64,000 nt of DNA, taken from Picosynechococcus sp. PCC 7117 (GTDB taxonomy: Bacteria > Cyanobacteriota > Cyanobacteriia > Cyanobacteriales > MRBY01). The notes below the pieces were generated by a model that saw only the letters and a program-made list of their open reading frames with translations, was not told where the DNA came from and did not search any database. A program made the translations under genes and the position numbers. This document shows positions 8,636 through 17,257 of the stretch, one piece after another (the stretch's first letter is position 1; every line of letters begins with the position of its first letter). The stretch covers positions 434,001 through 498,000 of the forward strand of contig NZ_CP016477.1 of assembly GCF_001693275.1 (NCBI RefSeq). Reading direction: 5' to 3'.

Positions 8636-8955
8636 GTACTGATGATTTAGCTAAGGAGGTGATGGACGATGAGTTGGGCGGCTTTTCCATCACCATAGGG
8701 TTTAGTTGTATCTAGCGGAGGTGGTACCGCTTCAAACCGCTGTTGTAGCTGTTCCTGCATGGTAGCTTGATCAACTGGTGGCAGTAAATAGTTCCAGCCC
8801 AGCTCAACGAGTTCGACCCATTCTGTTTCTTCCCGGAGCGTGACACAGGGGACACCATAGAAAAAAGCTTCTTTTTGGACACCGCCAGAGTCTGTGATAG
8901 TGAGCCGGGCATTTTTTTCGAGCATGACCATATCCAGGTAGCCGACGGGTTCAAT
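8626..8955. repeat. 330-bp direct repeat, copy 2 (wbpI 3' end)
   Basis: Partner of 6897-7226 in direct orientation. This copy is continuous with the full-length epimerase gene. Confidence 0.95.
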
Positions 8956-9735
8956 GATGCTTAAGGCTTGGGTCAGGGAGGCGAAAAGATCCGTTTTTTC
9001 TAAGGCTTTGCGAGTGCGGGGATGCAGGGGAAGCACGACTGGAATTTGTTTCGCTATTTCGCTGAGAACCCCGAAGATCGCCTGAAGTCGTTGGGGGTTA
9101 TCTGTATTTTCCGCGCGGTGGATAGTGGCCAGTAAATAGTTTCTGGGTTGTAGCTGGAGGGTCTGTAGAATTTGGCTGCGGCTTTCAGCTTTTTCTCCAT
9201 AGTAAAGGGCGGCATCATACATCACATCGCCAACTAAGGCTATTTGATCTGCCCTGATACCTTCATGATGGAGGTTGGCAACGGCGGTTTCGGTGGGGGC
9301 AAAAAGTAAATCAGAAATTCGGTCTGCCAGAATTCGGTTAATTTCTTCGGGCATCTTTTTGTTAAAAGAGTGGAGTCCGGCTTCGACGTGGGCGATGGGA
9401 AGGTGTAGTTTGGCTGCAGCTAAAGCGCCAGCAAGGGTCGAATTAGTATCGCCATAAATCAAAACCCAATCGGGTTGTTCTCTGATCAGAACGGCTTCAA
9501 TGGCACTGAGCATTTGTCCAGTTTGGGTGCCATGGGAACCAGAACCAATGCCTAAATGGTAATGGGGGGCTGGAATTTCCATTTCCTCGAAAAAAATGGC
9601 TGACATATTCTCATCGTAGTGTTGTCCGGTGTGGACAAGGATTTCTTTTAGACCAGGTGTGTTTTGAATGAGACGAGAAACGGTAGCCGCTTTGATGAAT
9701 TGGGGACGGGCACCAACAATAGTTACAGTTTTCAT
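8647..9735 (-). CDS. wbpI: Non-hydrolysing UDP-sugar 2-epimerase, WbpI type
   Basis: GT-B-fold epimerase that inverts C2 of a UDP-amino sugar. The N-terminus reads VTIVGARPQFIKAA, followed by VHTGQHYDENMS, the conserved VLIYGDTNSTLAGALAA, and HVEAGLHSFNKKMPEEINR near residue 115. The SFNxxMPEEINR form is what I recall for WbpI-like enzymes acting on diacetamido-uronic acids, whereas WecB proteins differ at this place. Later motifs are LLATIHRAENTD and LTDSGGVQKEAFF-like ITDSGGVQKEAFFYG. Length, 362 aa, is complete. With wbpA, wbpB and wbpD at the other end of the locus it fits conversion of UDP-GlcNAc(3NAc)A to UDP-ManNAc(3NAc)A. The WecB alternative (UDP-GlcNAc to UDP-ManNAc) cannot be fully excluded. 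Its 3' end is duplicated at 6897-7226. Confidence 0.82.
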   Translation of the reverse strand: MKTVTIVGARPQFIKAATVSRLIQNTPGLKEILVHTGQHYDENMSAIFFEEMEIPAPHYHLGIGSGSHGTQTGQMLSAIEAVLIREQPDWVLIYGDTNSTLAGALAAAKLHLPIAHVEAGLHSFNKKMPEEINRILADRISDLLFAPTETAVANLHHEGIRADQIALVGDVMYDAALYYGEKAESRSQILQTLQLQPRNYLLATIHRAENTDNPQRLQAIFGVLSEIAKQIPVVLPLHPRTRKALEKTDLFASLTQALSIIEPVGYLDMVMLEKNARLTITDSGGVQKEAFFYGVPCVTLREETEWVELVELGWNYLLPPVDQATMQEQLQQRFEAVPPPLDTTKPYGDGKAAQLIVHHLLS

Positions 9736-9755
9736 CCATTAATTTTTGTTGCACT

Positions 9756-11051
9756 TTATCTATATCCTGATTGATTATTCACTGTCATGACAATTTTATT
9801 TATAAAATCATCCAGGTTAAGCTGATAATTGGTAAATATTGAATTAACTTTACTGTTGCCTAGCTTGAGCTTTATCCAATTTTCAATATCCATATCATTT
9901 AATGGTACGGTTTCTGCAATTTTTAGATTTCGCTCATGACTGTAATATTGACTACGATTACCGTCTGGTCGAATTTCTGGATCAAGCAATCCAGTACTCA
10001 CATTCATCCAGGCAGCTTCAATTGTCGTACTACTATTATAAGTGATATGTAAGTCAGACAAATTTAATATTATAGGAAGAGGAAATTCACTAGATTTTTC
10101 CCATTCTACTGTTTTGATATGTCCAAAGGTTTTAGCCAAATACTTTTCAATAGTTGAAAACTCAGAACCACGGATTTGTACTGGATGCAAACGAATTAGC
10201 CAATTGTAATTTTCACCCAATTTCAAAATTGTTCTTTCAAGAGCATAGGGCATGACACCATTCGGAACATATTGACCAAAATGTTTTTTCATTCCCCACT
10301 GAAGCGTGATTATAATAGTTGGCTTTTTGTTTTGTAAAAATAAATTTTTGTTTATAGTTTCTTTGACAAGAAAATCCTGATAATCATTAACCAGAAATCT
10401 CTGAAACCAAGGGTTGCCAATAATATCCACAGAAATTCTTTTTGAAGTAGTCCATTTTTTAAGGGCTTTGGCACTGCTTCCATCCCAGCAAAGAAAACCA
10501 CTAGGAAGATCTATAGGGGAAGTATTTTTTCTATACTTTTGTCCATACCAAGAGTGTTGATCTGTAATAATGCCGTGCTGCAAATCATAGACGGGAATTG
10601 ATAGTGAGTGACAAGCTTGACATAAAGATGAGGATGGTTGGATAACAATAATAACTTTAGGGCAAGCAATACTTAAAATTTTGAGCCATAATTTTTTCCT
10701 CTTTTCCTTAACCCAAGACAACCTTTTCTTTTGTCCTTGAAAAATATTAATTAATCTAGATTGTAGAGCAATCCATAAAAAGCTTTGGTTGAAGCTTAAT
10801 GGATTACCATATCCTAATTGTCCAGTTAATTGAGAAAAAGGTTTCGCCACAGTGATAATTCTCAAATTTTTTTGTCTTAATAAATCACCCATACTATCTA
10901 GGAGATGAGCATAGGCTTGATTCTGATAATTATGTCCACGATTATTGTCGTGACAGATTAGCAAAACATCACAAGAATTGATAGAATTCCAATCGTCACT
11001 CTTAATAGATGAATAAAAAATTTGACTTATTTTTATTAATTTTTGAATCAT
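9756..11051 (-). CDS. Putative capsule/polysaccharide glycosyltransferase (unassigned family)
   Basis: 431-aa AT-rich gene not clearly assignable. The C-terminal half resembles GT-B transferases of the polysialyltransferase or CDP-glycerol type: VYDLQHGIITDQHSW near residue 178, NWLIRLHPVQIRGSE near 280, and DLHITYNSSTTIEAAW near 338, where a nucleotide-sugar site would sit. The N-terminus lacks a signal peptide. It lies 20 bp downstream of nothing else on its strand except the flippase gene, and just upstream of wbpI, inside the nonulosonate cassette. A role in transferring the cassette's sugar is plausible but inferred from position. Confidence 0.55.
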   Translation of the reverse strand: MIQKLIKISQIFYSSIKSDDWNSINSCDVLLICHDNNRGHNYQNQAYAHLLDSMGDLLRQKNLRIITVAKPFSQLTGQLGYGNPLSFNQSFLWIALQSRLINIFQGQKKRLSWVKEKRKKLWLKILSIACPKVIIVIQPSSSLCQACHSLSIPVYDLQHGIITDQHSWYGQKYRKNTSPIDLPSGFLCWDGSSAKALKKWTTSKRISVDIIGNPWFQRFLVNDYQDFLVKETINKNLFLQNKKPTIIITLQWGMKKHFGQYVPNGVMPYALERTILKLGENYNWLIRLHPVQIRGSEFSTIEKYLAKTFGHIKTVEWEKSSEFPLPIILNLSDLHITYNSSTTIEAAWMNVSTGLLDPEIRPDGNRSQYYSHERNLKIAETVPLNDMDIENWIKLKLGNSKVNSIFTNYQLNLDDFINKIVMTVNNQSGYR

Positions 11052-11131
11052 AATTGCTTTAGGAAATTACTGCTTATCAAGAATGTAGATAAAGATGAAT
11101 TTTACTTTGAAAGTGAGTCTTAATTGTATCT

Positions 11132-12442
11132 TTAGAAGTTATTTTGAAAGAACAGATTCCAAGGCATCTTATAGACTCTAGCAGATAGAAGCCATGTCAT
11201 TAGAAATGACAGAAAAAAAGCTATCATAGTCCCCTGGGCTGCGCCGATCGCCCCATTCCAGATAATCAAAAAGTAGCTACTGATTAAATTAACCACTGCT
11301 GTTAAAAATGTTACCCAAGCTAGTAAATGGGTCTTTTGGGCATAAAAAATATAGTTTGTCACCATATAATACATTCCCTGAAAAGCTCCACCTAAAGCAA
11401 TCCAGATGATAAACTGACTAGAACTGACAAATTTTTCCCCTACTAGGAATTTTAAAAAGAAAGGCGCTGTAGTAGCAAGAGTGATTGACAGCATTAAAAT
11501 ACAAAAATCATAAACATAGGTCAGTTTGACTATTTTTAGATTAAGTAGAACATCCTCTTTTTTTAGTTGACTAAAAAGCCAAGGAGAGTAAGCCCGATTA
11601 AAGGATGTTGCCAGTATGCTAATAATCATACCTATTTGGGAGCCTACTACATAAATACCAGTATCTTGGATTCCTACTAAATTAGTAATTAAGATTCGGT
11701 CAGTGGTGGCGATCGCTAAACCACCTAGAGTATGTGGAATAAGTGGGATTCCAAAGTCAAGGGCATTTTTAATATAAAAAAAACTAAATCTAGGTTTGAA
11801 GCAATTTTCTCGAAATAAAATTAATAAAGCTAGAGATGCAAATATTCCTACAGCAATTACTTGTGCATAAATTCTACCTTGCCAATTCATACCCCAAAAT
11901 ACTACAAATAGAATTGAAAAACTTACATTAATTAATGTTTGAATTATTTGGTAGGTTCCATACTGAATGGGCTTTTTTTGAACCTGCCAAAGAGTTAGAA
12001 GAATTGTAATAATAAATTGTCCTATACAAACCAAGAAAACTGCCGATAACCATTTTCTGGGGAATTGAGTAATTTGACTAATCCAGCCTGATAAAAATAG
12101 CGTGACTAAGCCAGTCAAAACTGAACTAGCAATTAAAATATAAAAACAATTAGTAATAAATTTGGGAAAATCAATTGATTCTTTTTCGTAAAATTGTCTG
12201 GCAATAGCCCCATGGACATTGAGACCGATAAAAGTGGCCATCATGCTGACTAAAACGGAAAACATAGAAACAATTCCATAATCTTCTGGACTTAGGAATC
12301 GAGTCATTATTGGCAAAACCAAAAAGGGTATCGCGCTATTTAAAATGTTGGTTATAGTGTAAATTCCCGCCGATTGAATTAAAGGATAGTAGAGACTTTT
12401 TCTAAAAAGCATATATTTTAAAATTGACAAATTACTTGCCAA
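11132..12442 (-). CDS. Polysaccharide flippase, Wzx/MATE-like
   Basis: Integral membrane protein of about 430 aa with 12 or more hydrophobic segments. It opens with a short cytoplasmic end followed by GIYTITNILNSAIPFLVLPI and MTRFLSPEDYGIVSMFSVL, the standard start of O-antigen flippases that move undecaprenyl-linked repeat units across the inner membrane. The annotated start is a TTG overlapping the upstream aminotransferase gene by 11 bp; an in-frame ATG at 12412 (MLFRKSLYYPLIQSAG) is an equally good start. AT-rich. No Wzy polymerase is visible in the window. Confidence 0.85.
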   Translation of the reverse strand: MASNLSILKYMLFRKSLYYPLIQSAGIYTITNILNSAIPFLVLPIMTRFLSPEDYGIVSMFSVLVSMMATFIGLNVHGAIARQFYEKESIDFPKFITNCFYILIASSVLTGLVTLFLSGWISQITQFPRKWLSAVFLVCIGQFIITILLTLWQVQKKPIQYGTYQIIQTLINVSFSILFVVFWGMNWQGRIYAQVIAVGIFASLALLILFRENCFKPRFSFFYIKNALDFGIPLIPHTLGGLAIATTDRILITNLVGIQDTGIYVVGSQIGMIISILATSFNRAYSPWLFSQLKKEDVLLNLKIVKLTYVYDFCILMLSITLATTAPFFLKFLVGEKFVSSSQFIIWIALGGAFQGMYYMVTNYIFYAQKTHLLAWVTFLTAVVNLISSYFLIIWNGAIGAAQGTMIAFFLSFLMTWLLSARVYKMPWNLFFQNNF

Positions 12443-13877
12443 TTATTGCTTCAATGGTTCTCTGAATATCAGAATTCGACATAGAAATAGCACTGGGTAA
12501 ACTCAGCCCTTGCTTGCTTAATTTTTCTGCTATTGGCAAAACTTCTCCTTGGTTATAAATTGGTTGGAGATGAAGGGGGGGAAATAAAGGACGGGTTTCT
12601 ATATTTTTGCTTTTTAATACTTCCATTAGCCGATCTCGATCCATTTCAAATGCTTGATCGTCAATCAAAATAGAATAAAGCCAAAATACACTGTTTGCCC
12701 AATCTGCTTCAGGGGGTAACTGGATACCTGCTACATTCTGCAATCCTGTAGTATAAGCCTGAGCAATTCGTTTTTTAGCGGCAATAATACCATCGACTCT
12801 CTCCATCTGGGCTACACCTAAAGCTGCTTGGATATTAGTCATTCGGTAGTTATACCCCAAGACGGGATGCCAATAGCGTTTTTGTGAGGACATTCCGTGA
12901 TCTCGTAAAATCCGAACTTTTTCAGCTAAATCACTACGATTTGTAACAACAATACCTCCTTCACCCGTTGTGATTATTTTGTTCCCGTAGAAACTAAATG
13001 TACCAAGATCGCCAATTCCTCCAACAATTTTTCCTTTATATAGAGCTCCTTGTGCCTCAGCCGCATCTTCAATCACTGACAAATTATATCGATTAGCAAT
13101 TTCTAAAATAGGATCTAGATTGCAAGGATGGCCGTATAAATGAACTGGAATAATTGCTTTCGTCTGAGGAGTAATAGATTGCTCAATTAAATCAGGATCG
13201 AGATTCCAAGTTTCTGTTTCACTATCAACAAATACTGGCCTAGCTCCTGTGTAGCTTACCGCGTTAGCTGTAGCAATAAAGGTTAAAGAAGGTACAATCA
13301 CTTCATCACCACAACCGATTCCCAGAGACAACAAGGCAAGATGAAGTGCCGTAGTTCCACTACTGGTAGCAATAGCATAACGAGTCCCACAAAAATCAGC
13401 CATCATTTCTTCAAAGCGAGTCACAAATTTACCTGCTGAAGAAACCCATCCAGTGAGAACACATTCCGTCACATAGCTTAATTCCTTTTCTCCCAAAGAA
13501 GGTTCAGCTACGGGCAAACGCATTCTATTATCGAAAATAGCCAAGTCAGCAACTCGATGATGTTCATCTAAAAGAGGAATTACCCTAACAGGATCGCTAA
13601 ATAAAGATGCCACCTCTTCGCTTGACATTCCTAAACGAGCCGTCTTGGAATTAGGTCTTGGTACATCTGATATAGGCGATTCCAAACCATAACCTTTCAG
13701 AATAGCTCTGCGAATATCCCCATCAGTAACTAAACCGACAAAAACCTGAGTATCTGGCTCAACAAGTAAAGCCGTACCGAGGGATCCTTGGTCAATTGCT
13801 TGCATTGCCTGTCTGATAGTGCCTTTGTATGACAAACTCATTGCTTGAATACTTTCTCTATTTATATTTGTCTTCAC
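12432..13877 (-). CDS. CBS-domain pair fused to DegT/DnrJ/EryC1/StrS aminotransferase
   Basis: 481-aa fusion starting at GTG. Residues about 10-118 form a CBS pair (ALLVEPDTQVFVGLVTDGDI at 36-55 and a second half ending in HHRVADLAIFDN). This pair resembles the one fused to nucleotidyltransferases of the PtmE type in nonulosonate clusters. Residues 122-481 are a PLP-dependent sugar aminotransferase: SSGTTALHLALLSLG near 172, VIEDAAEAQGALYKG near 268, and the Schiff-base lysine in SFYGNK (Lys300). The enzyme should aminate a keto-sugar nucleotide, either as LegC-like in nonulosonate synthesis or as WbpE-like in diacetamido-uronic acid synthesis; it is the only such enzyme in the locus. Its 3' end overlaps the flippase start and its start overlaps the methyltransferase stop by 4 bp. 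Confidence 0.85.
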   Translation of the reverse strand: MKTNINRESIQAMSLSYKGTIRQAMQAIDQGSLGTALLVEPDTQVFVGLVTDGDIRRAILKGYGLESPISDVPRPNSKTARLGMSSEEVASLFSDPVRVIPLLDEHHRVADLAIFDNRMRLPVAEPSLGEKELSYVTECVLTGWVSSAGKFVTRFEEMMADFCGTRYAIATSSGTTALHLALLSLGIGCGDEVIVPSLTFIATANAVSYTGARPVFVDSETETWNLDPDLIEQSITPQTKAIIPVHLYGHPCNLDPILEIANRYNLSVIEDAAEAQGALYKGKIVGGIGDLGTFSFYGNKIITTGEGGIVVTNRSDLAEKVRILRDHGMSSQKRYWHPVLGYNYRMTNIQAALGVAQMERVDGIIAAKKRIAQAYTTGLQNVAGIQLPPEADWANSVFWLYSILIDDQAFEMDRDRLMEVLKSKNIETRPLFPPLHLQPIYNQGEVLPIAEKLSKQGLSLPSAISMSNSDIQRTIEAIIGK

Positions 13878-14773
13878 TTTCTGACCTCTACTATTAATGT
13901 ATCACTCGTTAATCGCTCTTCCCGATCGCGCTTATATAGAGATTCTATGCGTTGTAATATAGGCTTAGTTTCTTGGAAACTAGGTGCTGATAGTTGGGGT
14001 TTCCCATAATCTAGCCAATTAAGTAAATTACGCAACCCATAACGCTGTACTCCACGAATTGTAAACGCTGTAAAGCTTGCTTTCCTTAAAGCATATCCCA
14101 AAGTATCAGCAGTAAAGTAACTCAGATGAGCAACTTGCCAATAAAAATTTCTGTAATCAGATTGCTGTTCTAGCAACTCATCGTCACAATTAGGTACTTC
14201 AATCAGAAGATACCCGCCAGGAGCCACAAATTCAAAACACTGTTTTAAGAATTTAATTGGATTACGAACATGTTCTAAAACGTGGAATAAAGCAACTGCT
14301 TGAAATTGACCTCTATAAGGTTCTATAAATTCAGGTCTATCTATCCATCCCCGAATAAATTTTCCATCTAAATGAGCCTGAGCTAATTTGATACGACAAC
14401 TGCTAATATCTATGCCTAAAGCATCATATTTCTGTTGCGCTAGTAAATCAACGAAAAAACTATATCCACAACCAATATCTAAAACTTTTCCTCCGGGAAC
14501 TAAAGATTGAAGCCACTTAACACGCCTTTCAGTATCATCAACACTTTTTTTTCTCCATACTGCTAAATCAGTTTTACCCATAATATTTTGGGTTTGAGAA
14601 TCTGTATTATAAAACTCTGTTTCTTCTATTTCTGAAGGCAAAGGATATAGTTGAATGTGATCGCTGACCTGATGACGAACCACTTTAATTTTCTTTGAAG
14701 GATCATCTCGCAATGTTTCGCTGACTACTTCATAGCTGCCTTTTTGTTTTGTCAATAAATCTTCAATTTCCAT
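13874..14773 (-). CDS. Class I SAM-dependent methyltransferase
   Basis: 299-aa soluble protein. The SAM-binding motif I is GGKVLDIGCGYSFFVDLLAQ near residue 95, followed by DALGIDISSCRIKLAQ (motif II) and FQAVALFHVLEHVRNPIKFL (motif post-I/III), the UbiE/UbiG-type order. Residues 1-80 form an extra N-terminal segment before the Rossmann domain. It overlaps the CBS-aminotransferase gene by 4 bp, so the two are translationally coupled. It probably O- or N-methylates a sugar of the surface glycan; the acceptor is unknown. Confidence 0.8.
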   Translation of the reverse strand: MEIEDLLTKQKGSYEVVSETLRDDPSKKIKVVRHQVSDHIQLYPLPSEIEETEFYNTDSQTQNIMGKTDLAVWRKKSVDDTERRVKWLQSLVPGGKVLDIGCGYSFFVDLLAQQKYDALGIDISSCRIKLAQAHLDGKFIRGWIDRPEFIEPYRGQFQAVALFHVLEHVRNPIKFLKQCFEFVAPGGYLLIEVPNCDDELLEQQSDYRNFYWQVAHLSYFTADTLGYALRKASFTAFTIRGVQRYGLRNLLNWLDYGKPQLSAPSFQETKPILQRIESLYKRDREERLTSDTLIVEVRK

Positions 14774-14782
14774 AACTTTTTC

Positions 14783-15646
14783 TTAGTTCTCTAGTTTTAA
14801 AACTTTTTTTACAATTTCGTAATCTTGCTGTATGGATTCTAATTTACGATAAATTTCTAAAGTAATTGTTTTGCTCCTAAAATCGTAGGCTCTCAATTCG
14901 TCTAAAGTTTTGCTATCTTGATTAAACCCTCTGTTTTGGTCGTGAAATCCATCATTTTCGCTGATATGAATATAGTTAGTGTGATTAAATAAAGTGCCGA
15001 ATTGCTCTGCAAAATCAAGTTTTAATGAATTTACACTCACTTTTAAATGAGCAATATCTAGTAATAATTCAAACTCCAACCTGTCCCTAAATTCTAAATA
15101 ACTGTCATAATCTGTTAACAGAAAAGGATTTTGCCCATTATATGTTCTAGCATTAGTCTGAGAAAACACATTATTTTCTATATATAGTTCGATATCATCA
15201 CCAACAAGCTCTTTAAGAATATTAAAGGCACGACAAAAACGATTAATTGCCTGATTTTTATTAAATAACTTATCTTTGCCGATTTTTTGTCCGATCTCCT
15301 TGACTCTAATATCAACGAGGAAACCGGCATGAAACCCAAGTTTTTTAGATCCAAGTTTTTTAGACAGTGTGATCGCATTTTTGCAATGTTCTAAACTTCT
15401 CTCATAAATTTCATCATTGAGAGATGCTAAATTTAGAACAAAATGATTTTTAGGAGGTGGAAAGTAGTTATGAACCAAATAGTTTAAACTGTACTGATCT
15501 TGAAGCTGCAATAACTCCATTTCATAATCATTATAGTAATGAGTTCCCCCTGTAAGTTCTATATTTGTAAATCCTCTTTCAGCTATCTCTTTTACCGATT
15601 CCCCGATTTTTTTCCGTGAAGAACAAGCCGATGATATATAAATCAT
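14783..15646 (-). CDS. TIM-barrel sugar-phosphate isomerase/epimerase-like protein
   Basis: 287-aa protein of the xylose isomerase-like/AP endonuclease 2 superfamily. Visible features are an opening beta strand MIYISSACSSRKKIGES, LGFHAGFLVD near residue 104, ELYIENNVFSQ near 153, ELLLDIAHLKVSV near 195 and NYIHISENDGFHDQN near 225. Glu, Asp and His residues at these strand ends would form the metal site. Very AT-rich and HIP1-free. Close neighbours are neuB and an acetyltransferase, so it probably acts on a sugar intermediate of the same pathway. I do not know a defined nonulosonate step for this fold, so the reaction is open. Confidence 0.65.
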   Translation of the reverse strand: MIYISSACSSRKKIGESVKEIAERGFTNIELTGGTHYYNDYEMELLQLQDQYSLNYLVHNYFPPPKNHFVLNLASLNDEIYERSLEHCKNAITLSKKLGSKKLGFHAGFLVDIRVKEIGQKIGKDKLFNKNQAINRFCRAFNILKELVGDDIELYIENNVFSQTNARTYNGQNPFLLTDYDSYLEFRDRLEFELLLDIAHLKVSVNSLKLDFAEQFGTLFNHTNYIHISENDGFHDQNRGFNQDSKTLDELRAYDFRSKTITLEIYRKLESIQQDYEIVKKVLKLEN

Positions 15647-15686
15647 AAATTATATTATAATTTTTTGAGCTGATTAATTTTAAGTT

Positions 15687-16151
15687 TTATATTTCCAAAA
15701 AGCCAACTAATTGTTCATTTTCTCGCTCTTTAAATTTATATTTTAGTGCTTTATAGAGATTCAAAGCTGGATTATTATCTGCATACACTTTTAAGCGAAT
15801 TTGATTGGCACCTTTAGTTCGAGCTGCTGCGTGAAGAAAAAACATCATTAATTTACCCAATCCCTTTTTTCTATATGCAGGGTGAATATAAACTCCTAAA
15901 CTAGGAACTGTGTAACCTTCATCCCATCCCCGGAGCATTCCATAGCCCAGTATAGTTCCGTGCCTTACTAAAATATAGTACAAATCCTGGCCTATATACT
16001 TGCATAATTTTTTTGCATACTCTTCAGTAAAGGGGTGAGGATGAAATATTAGCGAATCCCCATTTTCTTCTATGGTTTTAAATAAACTTACCAACTGTGG
16101 CTCCCATTGCCGATCTAAAATTCTGCATTCTAATTCTGATGAATTTTTCAT
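15687..16151 (-). CDS. GNAT family N-acetyltransferase
   Basis: 154-aa acetyltransferase. The acetyl-CoA-binding loop is seen as GVYIHPAYRKKGLGKLMMFFLH (R-x2-G-x-G/A type) near residues 86-108, followed by IRLKVYADNNPALNLYKALKYK, the usual C-terminal end of the fold. In this context it may N-acetylate the amino sugar made by the CBS-aminotransferase, as PseH or LegH do in other bacteria; that role is inferred from position. Gene is AT-rich and about 40 bp upstream of the TIM-barrel gene. Confidence 0.75.
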   Translation of the reverse strand: MKNSSELECRILDRQWEPQLVSLFKTIEENGDSLIFHPHPFTEEYAKKLCKYIGQDLYYILVRHGTILGYGMLRGWDEGYTVPSLGVYIHPAYRKKGLGKLMMFFLHAAARTKGANQIRLKVYADNNPALNLYKALKYKFKERENEQLVGFLEI

Positions 16152-16193
16152 AGATTTATTAAATGATATTTCAATTATTCTTCTAGAAGCTTA

Positions 16194-17255
16194 CTAACTC
16201 CAATCTATGTCAGATAAGGTCAAGTAACTTTCAGCAGAGATATCTCTAGTCACTCCCTTACCCAGAATGCGATCGTACCAAGACGGTTGCAATCCAAAGC
16301 CAGGACGCTTACAGACCAAATCCTCTGCTGATATAATTTTTCCGGCTTTTATATGCCGACGTGCCACCAAACTTTTCTGCATCATTGGCTTGTTTGGCAA
16401 CTCACTTGCTGTCGGCTGTTTAATACCATCTCCTAAAGCTGCTTCCACATCTCGAATAGTTTGAACTAATGCAGAGAGTTCAGCAGGTTCTAAGGAGGCT
16501 CGGTGATCGGGGCCGTTCAAAGTACGATCTAAAGTAAAATGCTTTTCGACCACACAAGCTCCTATTGCCACTGCCCAAGGACTAGCTCCAATTCCTGTTG
16601 TATGGTCAGAGAAGCCGACAGGAAAACCGAAAGCCTGTTCTAGCGTTTTCATCGCTCGTAAGTTTACTTCATTGATAGGGGCAGGATACTCAGAAGTACA
16701 ATGCAAAATTACTATTTTTTCTGCTATTCCTCCTGTTTTTATCGTGTTTACTGCTTCCTCGACTTCTGCTAAATTTGACATCCCTGTAGATAAAATAACA
16801 GGACGCCCCTTGCTTGCTACATAACGCAAAAATGGTAGATTAGTTGTATCCGTTGAGGCAATTTTATAAGCAGCAACATCAAGATGAGCGAGCATATCAA
16901 CACTTTTGTTCTCATAGGGAGTACACATATATATAATCCCTGCGCGATCGCAGTGTGTTTTTAATTCTTTGTGCTGATCGTCATTCAGTTCTACAGACTT
17001 GAGCATTTCATACTGACTTCCAGGCTTTCCAGTTGTTTCAACTTGATATTGTGCTTTTGGAGCTTCTGGAGTAATTAATTCTTCCGTTATAAAACTTTGA
17101 AATTTAACAGCATCCGCACCTGCTTTGACGGCAGCATCAACTAACTGATGAGCTAATTCTATGTTGCCATTATGGTTTACTCCAGCCTCAGCAATAATAA
17201 AGCAAGGTTTATCCTGACCAATTTCTCGATTACCAATTCGCACATATTGACTCAT
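16194..17255 (-). CDS. neuB: Nonulosonic acid (sialic-acid-type) synthase NeuB
   Basis: Condenses an N-acetylated hexosamine-type sugar with phosphoenolpyruvate to a nine-carbon nonulosonic acid. The NeuB barrel is seen as IIAEAGVNHNG (residues 20-30), DAVKFQSF, YKIASTDTTNLPFLRYVA, HCTSEYPAP and VGFSDHTTGIGASPWAVAIG. Residues from about 290 on form the C-terminal SAF (antifreeze-like) domain, KSLVARRHIKAGKIISAEDL. Length, 353 aa, is complete. neuA lies 2 bp upstream in the same operon. Sequence alone does not separate sialic, legionaminic and pseudaminic acid synthases; no NeuC, LegB or PseB partner is visible nearby. Confidence 0.9.
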   Translation of the reverse strand: MSQYVRIGNREIGQDKPCFIIAEAGVNHNGNIELAHQLVDAAVKAGADAVKFQSFITEELITPEAPKAQYQVETTGKPGSQYEMLKSVELNDDQHKELKTHCDRAGIIYMCTPYENKSVDMLAHLDVAAYKIASTDTTNLPFLRYVASKGRPVILSTGMSNLAEVEEAVNTIKTGGIAEKIVILHCTSEYPAPINEVNLRAMKTLEQAFGFPVGFSDHTTGIGASPWAVAIGACVVEKHFTLDRTLNGPDHRASLEPAELSALVQTIRDVEAALGDGIKQPTASELPNKPMMQKSLVARRHIKAGKIISAEDLVCKRPGFGLQPSWYDRILGKGVTRDISAESYLTLSDIDWS

Positions 17256-17257
17256 GT

